From: Planctomycetota bacterium
GTDB lineage: Bacteria > Planctomycetota > DG-23 > SLPQ01
DNA length: 8,582 bases
Assembly: GCA_021160625.1 (NCBI GenBank)
Contig: JAGHCE010000172.1
Span: 1-8,582 of the forward strand
Direction of reading: 5' to 3'
Numbering within the stretch: the stretch's first letter is position 1; the number at the start of each line of letters is the position of its first letter. Under the pieces are notes generated by a model. The model was not told the DNA's origin. It saw only the letters and a list, made by a program, of their open reading frames with translations, and searched no databases. Made by a program: the position numbers and the translations under genes. Positions 1-4,530 of the stretch are shown piece by piece.

Positions 1-57
1 CTCAAGCGCCGCCAAAGGCGCTGGAAGAAAGCAGAAACCGGAGGCGGCAGGCGTTGA
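1..57 (+). CDS. 3' end of an unidentified upstream gene (partial)
   Basis: The window opens inside an open frame that ends in TGA at 55-57. The visible 18 codons encode a basic tail (LKRRQRRWKK, then Gly/Arg-rich residues). The stop overlaps the thiL TTG start as TTGA (54-57), the spacing expected for translationally coupled genes. The +2 frame is also open from the window edge and ends in TAA at 59-61, so which frame is the real one cannot be settled from 57 nt. Third-position G+C does not separate them. No family is recognisable and I assign no function. Confidence 0.25.
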   Translation, partial: LKRRQRRWKKAETGGGRR

Positions 58-1013
58 GTAAGCGGCGAAAAGACACGGGGTTTTCCGAACGGCGGCTGCT
101 GGATTGGATCAGGAAACGCTCACCCGCTGCGGGCGAGGTTGTCCAAATCGGCCCGGGGGACGATGCGGCCCTTGTGAAACTCCCATCGTCGAGGCTCCTC
201 GTCGCCATCGATACGATTGCCGAGGGCGTGGATTTCGACCTTGCCGAGGCGACGGCAGCCGCCGTCGGGCGCAAGGCCTTGGCGATAAACCTCTCCGATA
301 TGGCGGCAATGGGTGCAAGCGGGCTTTTCTGCTTAGCGTCGGTCAACCTGCGAGACGACCTGCCCGGCCGCTTTGCGCGGGGGCTGTATTCGGGTATGGA
401 GGCTATGGCGGCGAAATTTGGATGCCCGATCGTCGGCGGCGACGTGACCGGCTGGCCCGGCGGCATCGTGGTGACTGTCGCGATCGCGGGCGTGCCGGAA
501 GGCAAACGCGCCGTGACGCGCGCGGGTGCGCGGCCCGGTGAAAAGGTCTTCGTCACGGGAACGCTCGGCGGGTCGATACTCGGCAAGCATCTAAGATTCA
601 CGCCGCGCGTGGCCGAGGGGACATGGCTGGCCCGGCACTGTGCCCCTACCGCTATGATTGACATCTCCGACGGACTCGGCGTTGATGCAGGGGACATTGC
701 CCGGGAAAGCGGCGTCTCGCTCGTCCTTGGTGCCGCCGGGATCCCCATCTCAAGGGCCGCCCGGCGCCTGGGGGCCGCCGACGGCAAGACCGCCCTGGCC
801 CATGCCGTCGGCGATGGGGAGGACTTCGAACTGCTTTTCACGCTGCCGGCCGCACGCGCCGACAAATGCGTGGACGAATGGCCTTTCAGAACGAAGCTTA
901 GCGAAATCGGAACCGTCCAGAAGGGTAAGGGGGTGCGCCTGCACCACCGTGACGCACGAGTGGAAGGGATAGACACTGAAGGTTACGAGCACCTCAAACG
1001 GAATAGTCGTTGA
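54..1013 (+). CDS. thiL: Thiamine-monophosphate kinase ThiL
   Basis: ThiL phosphorylates thiamine monophosphate with ATP to make thiamine diphosphate, the last step of cofactor synthesis, in the cytoplasm. The 319-residue product has the family's usual length and motifs in order: an N-terminal ATP/Mg loop GPGDDAAL (residues 33-40), NLSDMAAMGA (79-88), GGDVT (128-132), the start of the C-terminal AIRS-type domain with GARPGEKVFVTGT (158-170), DISDGL (203-208) and GDGEDFELLF (253-262). The aspartates in these motifs are the metal and phosphate ligands of the family. The TTG at 54 is chosen because GGAGG lies 9 nt upstream (40-44) and no ATG or GTG gives a better N-terminus. It overlaps the stop of the preceding frame (TTGA) and its 3' end overlaps the proposed tsaE start, so the two genes are probably co-transcribed. 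A long antisense frame opposite it is a G+C artefact. Confidence 0.95.
   Translation: MSKRRKDTGFSERRLLDWIRKRSPAAGEVVQIGPGDDAALVKLPSSRLLVAIDTIAEGVDFDLAEATAAAVGRKALAINLSDMAAMGASGLFCLASVNLRDDLPGRFARGLYSGMEAMAAKFGCPIVGGDVTGWPGGIVVTVAIAGVPEGKRAVTRAGARPGEKVFVTGTLGGSILGKHLRFTPRVAEGTWLARHCAPTAMIDISDGLGVDAGDIARESGVSLVLGAAGIPISRAARRLGAADGKTALAHAVGDGEDFELLFTLPAARADKCVDEWPFRTKLSEIGTVQKGKGVRLHHRDARVEGIDTEGYEHLKRNSR
964..969 (+). promoter_or_regulatory. Ribosome binding site deciding the tsaE start
   Basis: AAGGGA lies 6 nt before the CTG at 976, inside the 3' end of thiL. No comparable purine-rich site lies at normal distance before the TTG at 1039, which sits within conserved TsaE sequence. This favours the upstream CTG as the true start. 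Confidence 0.45.
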
Positions 1014-1473
1014 AAGCGTCTCGCCGGAAGAAACCGATTTGTTAGCGCGGCTGGCGGCCGAACACCTTTCGCCGGGGCTCTGCATCGCGCTTTACGGGGA
1101 ACTGGGTTCGGGGAAGACCGTCTTTGCAAGCGGCCTCATCCACGGCCTGGGCGTCGACGACGCCGTCCCCGTGACCAGCCCGACATTCGTGATCGTAAGC
1201 GAGTACGAGGCGCGCCTGCCGGTCCACCACGTGGACGCCTATCGCCTTTCCGGCGCGCGGGACATCGTGCATCTGGGCAGCCGGGAGCTTTTTTTCGGGG
1301 AGGCGATCAGCGTCGTTGAATGGGCGGATCGCATAGAAAACGCGCTACCGGCCGACCGGATGGACATCTCGTTCGAAATCACGGGACCAACGGCCCGCCG
1401 CATCAGCATAAGCCCCCGAGGCAAGGCGTCGAGAGAAGCGCTTGTGTCCCTGGTCAAGACGCTCCAGACATAG
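976..1473 (+). CDS. tsaE: tRNA N6-threonylcarbamoyladenosine biosynthesis ATPase TsaE
   Basis: TsaE is the small P-loop ATPase that acts with TsaB and TsaD to put the t6A modification at position 37 of ANN-decoding tRNAs. Numbering from CTG 976 (165 aa), the product shows Walker A GELGSGKT (41-48), SPTF (68-71), HHVDAYRL (84-91) and VEWADRI (114-120), all family hallmarks. The first ATG/GTG/TTG in frame is the TTG at 1039. Starting there (144 aa) would delete the conserved first beta strand and the SPEET segment, which are plainly encoded upstream (IVVESVSPEET). The frame is open back to a TAG at 970-972, and the only near-cognate start with a spaced Shine-Dalgarno is CTG 976, overlapping thiL by 38 nt. 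The family assignment is firm; the start is an inference. AUA 1003 is a weaker alternative start. The gene's TAG stop lies in the base of a terminator-like hairpin. Confidence 0.92.
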   Translation: MKVTSTSNGIVVESVSPEETDLLARLAAEHLSPGLCIALYGELGSGKTVFASGLIHGLGVDDAVPVTSPTFVIVSEYEARLPVHHVDAYRLSGARDIVHLGSRELFFGEAISVVEWADRIENALPADRMDISFEITGPTARRISISPRGKASREALVSLVKTLQT

Positions 1474-1495
1474 AGGAGGGCTTCGCCCCCTCTTT
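1472..1495 (+). terminator. Probable intrinsic terminator after thiL-tsaE
   Basis: AGAGG + bulged A + GGGC (1472-1481), loop TTC, then GCCC + CCTCT (1485-1493) form a 9-bp G+C-rich stem with one bulge, followed by a short T run (TTT within 1493-1495). The stem begins in the tsaE stop codon. The U tract is brief, so termination may be partial, but the position between a gene end and a downstream promoter fits. Confidence 0.55.
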
Positions 1496-1504
1496 GCTAA
1501 GGAG

Positions 1505-1523
1505 CCCGGCACGTTGTGCCGGG
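1505..1523 (+). repeat. Perfect inverted repeat in the tsaE-argB gap
   Basis: CCCGGCAC (1505-1512), loop GTT, GTGCCGGG (1516-1523): a perfect 8-bp hairpin 9 nt after the terminator-like stem. No T run follows it, so it is not a textbook terminator itself. It could stabilise the 3' end of the upstream mRNA or act as a back-up pause site. Confidence 0.5.
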
Positions 1524-1533
1524 AATCAACCGA

Positions 1534-1572
1534 CCTTCCGAAAGGCTATGTGGCACTGGTAGCCCTCCAGTG
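1534..1572 (+). other. Further small inverted repeats upstream of the argB promoter
   Basis: CCTT (1534-1537) can pair with AAGG (1542-1545). GGCTA (1544-1548) can pair with TAGCC (1560-1564). Alternatively CACTGG (1554-1559) pairs with CCAGTG (1567-1572). The last two stems are mutually exclusive. The stretch 1474-1580 has no convincing open frame with a start and ribosome site. It lies upstream of the promoter at 1581-1609, so it would not be in the argB message started there. Function unknown. Confidence 0.3.
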
Positions 1573-1580
1573 AGAGGCTG

Positions 1581-1609
1581 TTGCCATAAGTCACGTCTTT
1601 CGATATACT
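1581..1609 (+). promoter_or_regulatory. Sigma70-type promoter for argB
   Basis: TTGCCA at 1581-1586 (5 of 6 to the -35 consensus) and TATACT at 1604-1609 (5 of 6 to the -10 consensus) are separated by exactly 17 nt. Transcription would start near 1616, giving a leader of about 20 nt with the ribosome site GGGGAGA (1624-1630) ahead of ATG 1636. It follows a terminator-like hairpin, which supports a new transcription unit here. No ARG-box-like palindrome is recognisable around it. Confidence 0.7.
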
Positions 1610-1635
1610 TGTGCGCCTACTCCGGGGAGATTTCG

Positions 1636-2508
1636 ATGCAAGACGCAATAACCAAGGCCAGGGTCTTGATAGAGGCCTTGCCGTATATCCGGCGTTTTTC
1701 GGGCAAGACCTTCGTTATTAAGATCGGCGGCGCGGCGCTGGCCGGCGGGGGGGGGGCTGATACCGTCGAGGACATCGTTTTTCTCCAGCAGGTCGGCATC
1801 CGGCCGGTGATCGTCCACGGCGGCGGCCCGCTCATTTCAAAGGCCATCAGCGAGGCAGGCCGCGAGACACGCTTCATCCAGGGCTACCGCCACACCGACG
1901 AAGAAACTATGCGCATCGTGGAAAAGGTCCTCATCGAAAACGTCAACGTCGACATAGTGGACGCGATAAACAAGGCCGGCGGCCGCGCGCAGGGCCTCCA
2001 CCGCCATTTCCGCAACCCCCTGACGGGCATCAGGAAGCGCCTCGATGACGACCTGGGCAGGCCCATCGATCTCGGCCTCGTCGGCGACATTTCGGCCGTG
2101 GACGTCGATGGAATAGAGCGCATTTGCAACACCGGCGTCGCACCGGTTATCGCGCCTGTCGCCACGGGTTCGGCCGGCGAAGCCCTCAATGTCAACGCCG
2201 ACAGCGCTGGCGGAGCAATTGCAGGGGCACTAAAGGCCGAGAAACTCGTCTTTATGTCAGACACCCATGGGATACGGCTCGACCCCGAGGACGAGACCTC
2301 GCTGGCGTCGTCGCTTTCGGGCAAGGAGATCGAGGTTCTCGTACGTCGAGGCATCATAAGCGGTGGGATGCTCCCGAAGGTAAAGGCGTGTCTTGAGGCC
2401 CTTGCGGGGGGCACGAAGAGGACGCACATAATCGACGGAAGGCTGCCGCACTCGCTACTTCTGGAGATATTCACCGACCGCGGTGTCGGCACGATGATAT
2501 TGGCGTAA
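1636..2508 (+). CDS. argB: Acetylglutamate kinase ArgB
   Basis: ArgB phosphorylates N-acetyl-L-glutamate with ATP, the second and usually controlled step of the acetylated arginine/ornithine pathway, in the cytoplasm. The 290-aa product has VIKIGG (27-32, catalytic Lys29), VIVHGGGP (58-65), NVNADSAGG (185-193, Asp189), [13 protein letters not shown] (201-213), GGMLPKV (243-249, Lys248) and HIIDGR (264-269). An N-terminal helix region (ALPYIRRF, 14-21) precedes the kinase core, and His264, Glu277 and Gly283 lie at the spacing I recall from arginine-inhibited hexameric enzymes. I therefore infer feedback inhibition by arginine. ATG 1636 is chosen over upstream in-frame codons because GGGGAGA lies 5 nt before it and the protein then matches the family length. 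Oddities: a run of ten G in codons 38-41, and [12 protein letters not shown] (120-131) where most homologues have a GLSGKDG-like loop. Neighbour hisF starts 26 nt downstream. Confidence 0.97.
   Translation: MQDAITKARVLIEALPYIRRFSGKTFVIKIGGAALAGGGGADTVEDIVFLQQVGIRPVIVHGGGPLISKAISEAGRETRFIQGYRHTDEETMRIVEKVLIENVNVDIVDAINKAGGRAQGLHRHFRNPLTGIRKRLDDDLGRPIDLGLVGDISAVDVDGIERICNTGVAPVIAPVATGSAGEALNVNADSAGGAIAGALKAEKLVFMSDTHGIRLDPEDETSLASSLSGKEIEVLVRRGIISGGMLPKVKACLEALAGGTKRTHIIDGRLPHSLLLEIFTDRGVGTMILA
1747..1756 (+). repeat. G10 homopolymer inside argB
   Basis: Ten consecutive G residues encode part of a Gly-rich loop (AGGGGA, argB residues 36-41). The reading frame is correct on both sides as given. 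Tracts of this length are slippage-prone in replication and sequencing. Confidence 0.9.
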
Positions 2509-2534
2509 CCGGGGCAGGAGATTGCCGGGTTCCT

Positions 2535-3290
2535 ATGCTGGCGAAGAGAATAATACCGTGCTTGGACGTAAAGGACGGGCGCGTCGTGAAGGGGACGCGG
2601 TTCGTGGACATCCGCGATGCGGGGGACCCTGTTGAGGTTGCGGCACGCTACGACTGCGAGGGCGCCGACGAGATCGTTTTTCTCGACATCACGGCGTCCC
2701 ACGAGAAGCGCGGCATCATTATGGACGTGGTCAGCCGCACGGCCGAGCAGGTTTTTATGCCGCTTACGGTCGGAGGGGGCGTCAGGAACGCCGCCGATAT
2801 GCGGGCGCTTCTCGCGGCGGGGGCGGACAAGGTTTCGATAAACACGGCCGCCGTCGAGAATCCGGACCTCGTACGCGAGGCGGCGCTTCTTTTCGGTTCG
2901 CAGTGCATAGTCGTGGCCATCGACGCCAAGCGCCGCAACGGAGGCTGGGAGGTTTACACGCACGGCGGGCGAAACGGCGTCGGCCTCGACGCGATAGAGT
3001 GGGCGCGTCGCGTGGAGGAACTCGGCGCCGGCGAAATTCTTCTGACGAGTATGGACCGTGACGGCACAAAGAACGGCTACGACATCCCGCTGACGCAGAG
3101 CGTGGCCGAGGCCACGGGCATCCCGGTGATAGCATCGGGCGGCGCCGGCACCCTTGAGCATCTCAAGGAAGCCCTCGTGTCGGGCAAGGCCGACGCCGTC
3201 CTGGCGGCAAGCATCTTTCACTTCGGCGTATACACGGTAATGCAGGCGAAGGACTACCTTCGCGAGAGGGGCGTAACTATCAGGGACTGA
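2535..3290 (+). CDS. hisF: Imidazole glycerol phosphate synthase subunit HisF (cyclase)
   Basis: HisF is the cyclase half of IGP synthase. With ammonia from the HisH glutaminase it converts PRFAR to imidazole glycerol phosphate (histidine synthesis) and AICAR (to purines). The 251-residue product is a complete (beta/alpha)8 barrel that aligns without gaps to the classical enzyme over its first half: [20 protein letters not shown] at the N-terminus with catalytic Asp11, LTVGGGVR (77-84), [14 protein letters not shown] (97-110), VVAIDAKR (126-133) with catalytic Asp130, [13 protein letters not shown] (171-183) and the phosphate loop ASGGAG (200-205). ATG 2535 is fixed by the conserved N-terminus. 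The only Shine-Dalgarno-like GGAG (2517-2520) is 14 nt away, unusually far. It sits in the loop of a possible small hairpin (GGCA 2513-2516 with TGCC 2523-2526). No hisH is in the window. Probably co-transcribed with argB. Confidence 0.98.
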   Translation: MLAKRIIPCLDVKDGRVVKGTRFVDIRDAGDPVEVAARYDCEGADEIVFLDITASHEKRGIIMDVVSRTAEQVFMPLTVGGGVRNAADMRALLAAGADKVSINTAAVENPDLVREAALLFGSQCIVVAIDAKRRNGGWEVYTHGGRNGVGLDAIEWARRVEELGAGEILLTSMDRDGTKNGYDIPLTQSVAEATGIPVIASGGAGTLEHLKEALVSGKADAVLAASIFHFGVYTVMQAKDYLRERGVTIRD

Positions 3291-3309
3291 TTTAGTGACC
3301 ACAAACTGC

Positions 3310-3315
3310 AGGTGG
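3310..3315 (+). promoter_or_regulatory. Ribosome binding site deciding the pilT start
   Basis: AGGTGG ends 5 nt before ATG 3321. An in-frame GTG at 3312 lies inside this purine-rich site and has no good site of its own, so ATG 3321 is preferred. Confidence 0.6.
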
Positions 3316-3320
3316 ATGTT

Positions 3321-4430
3321 ATGTCAAGTGATTCGCTCAAACTGGATACACTTTTCGGCGTGACCGCAAAACACGGCGCAAGCGACCTTCATCTCAAGGT
3401 GGGACAGCCGCCGCTGTTGAGGATCGCATCAGACGTTCGCAGCCTCGACCTGGAGCCGCTGACCCACGAGGACGCCGAACGGCTCATCCTGCCGATACTT
3501 TCCGACGAGCAGAAGAAACATCTCGACAAACTCGGCGCGGTGGATTTTGCCTACAGCGCGCCCGGCATCGGCAGGTTCCGCGTGAACGTCTACCGCCAGC
3601 GAGGCAGTATCAGCATGGCGGCCCGCCGCGTCCTCACTGAGGTCCCCAGTTTTGCGGAGCTTCACCTGCCCCCCATCATCGCCAAGATAGCCGGCTATCG
3701 CCAGGGGCTCATAATCCTGGCGGGGGTGACCGGTTCGGGAAAGTCGACGACACTTGCCGCGATGCTCGACCACATAAACGAGACTCGCCGGTGCCACGTG
3801 CTGACAATCGAGGACCCCATCGAGTACCTGCTCACAGACAAGAAGGCATTCATCAACCAGCGCGAGGTCGGCATAGACACGCCGTCGTTCAAGACGGCTC
3901 TCAAGCATATGGTCCGCGAGGACCCAGACGTCATTCTCATTGGCGAGATGCGCGACGACGAGACCTTTTCGGCCGGGATGGCCGCCGCCGAGACGGGCCA
4001 CCTTGTGCTGGGGACGCTGCATTCCTCGACCGTCGGCAGCACTTTCAGCAGGATTCTGGAGTTCTTTCCGCCCACCCAGCACGAGCAGGTGCGGCAGGGC
4101 CTGGCTTTTAACCTGAAGTCAATCGTCTGCCAGAAACTGCTGCCGTCCGTCAAGGAAGGCATAGGGGTGGTGCCCGCGACCGAGGTTATGCTGATGAGCC
4201 CGATAATGCAGAAACTGGTCAAGGACCGCGAAGACAGCAAGATACCGGACGCCATTCGGTCATCGGCCGAAGAGGGGATGCACGACTTCACCGAAAGCCT
4301 CCGAGGCCTCATTATGGACGGCTTCGTGGAGATAAACGTCGGCCTCGCAGCAGCCACAAACCCGGAGGCTCTCAGGATGGCCCTGAAGGGCATCAAGCTG
4401 GGCGAGAGCCACGCCATTCTGGGCGCGTAA
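3321..4430 (+). CDS. pilT: PilT-family type IV pilus twitching/retraction ATPase
   Basis: PilT-type hexameric ATPases sit at the cytoplasmic base of type IV pili and drive pilin depolymerisation. The 369-aa product has the N-terminal PAS-like domain signature (ASDLHLKVGQPPLLRI, 20-35), Walker A GVTGSGKST (135-143), Asp box TIEDPIEY (162-169), Walker B with REDPDVILIGEMRD (199-212) and His box TGHLVLGTLH (225-234), in family order and length. It lacks the tetracysteine zinc motif of GspE/PilB, which supports the PilT side of the family. The C-terminal segment where PilT proteins carry AIRNLIRE reads PIMQKLVKD (294-302), so this hallmark is degenerate and a PilU-like or lineage-specific role is possible. 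The GMHDFTESL stretch (319-327) corresponds to the usual GMQTFDQSL. It starts 30 nt after hisF, with no promoter or terminator seen between, so read-through from argB-hisF is likely. A structured 100-nt gap separates it from the next ATPase. Confidence 0.93.
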   Translation: MSSDSLKLDTLFGVTAKHGASDLHLKVGQPPLLRIASDVRSLDLEPLTHEDAERLILPILSDEQKKHLDKLGAVDFAYSAPGIGRFRVNVYRQRGSISMAARRVLTEVPSFAELHLPPIIAKIAGYRQGLIILAGVTGSGKSTTLAAMLDHINETRRCHVLTIEDPIEYLLTDKKAFINQREVGIDTPSFKTALKHMVREDPDVILIGEMRDDETFSAGMAAAETGHLVLGTLHSSTVGSTFSRILEFFPPTQHEQVRQGLAFNLKSIVCQKLLPSVKEGIGVVPATEVMLMSPIMQKLVKDREDSKIPDAIRSSAEEGMHDFTESLRGLIMDGFVEINVGLAAATNPEALRMALKGIKLGESHAILGA

Positions 4431-4447
4431 TCGGGAAGGCGGGCGTC

Positions 4448-4501
4448 GGCAACCGCCGGCCGGTTAGCCAAGGGGGTGGAAATCCCCTTGTTGTCGGCCG
4501 G
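4448..4501 (+). other. Candidate structured RNA leader (two hairpins plus possible pseudoknot)
   Basis: In the gap between the two ATPase genes, GGCAACC (4448-4454) pairs with GGTT+A+GCC (4462-4469) as a 7-bp stem with one bulged A and a GCCGGCC loop. AAGGGG (4470-4475) pairs with CCCCTT (4484-4489) as a second stem with an 8-nt loop. The first loop (CCGGCC, 4456-4461) is complementary to GGCCGG (4496-4501) just downstream, allowing a 6-bp pseudoknot. Alternatively CCGGCCG (4456-4462) and CGGCCGG (4495-4501) form a long outer stem around an extended second stem (4469-4475 with 4484-4490). It ends 19 nt before the GGAGG ribosome site of the downstream gene. It has no U tract and does not show the conserved bases of c-di-GMP-I riboswitches. 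Pairings were found by eye. Confidence 0.4.
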
Positions 4502-4520
4502 GGGGCACGATAGACTATTT

Positions 4521-4525
4521 GGAGG
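4521..4525 (+). promoter_or_regulatory. Ribosome binding site of the pilB-like gene
   Basis: GGAGG ends 5 nt before GTG 4531. The in-frame TTG at 4519 overlaps this site and cannot be served by it, so GTG 4531 is taken as the start. Confidence 0.7.
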
Positions 4526-4530
4526 AAGCG

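Noticed and set aside
2..976. A 324-codon open frame antisense to thiL
   Set aside because: Ser/Pro/Arg-rich shadow of a well-supported gene.
1516..1635. Upstream in-frame extension of argB
   Set aside because: The extra 40 residues are not kinase-like, overlap the promoter and hairpins, and ATG 1636 has a well-spaced ribosome site.
1884..3302. A 472-codon open frame antisense to argB and hisF
   Set aside because: It spans two unmistakable genes and their spacer, and its low-complexity product resembles no family I know. Shadow frame.
4488..4516. Possible promoter TTGTTG, 17 nt, TAGACT before the pilB-like gene
   Set aside because: The matches are weak (3 of 6 and 4 of 6), and transcription would begin at about 4523, inside the ribosome binding site.
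4431..4530. c-di-GMP-I (GEMM) riboswitch before the pilus ATPase gene
   Set aside because: The hallmark conserved segments, such as GACGCAAAGC, are not present despite the suggestive location.
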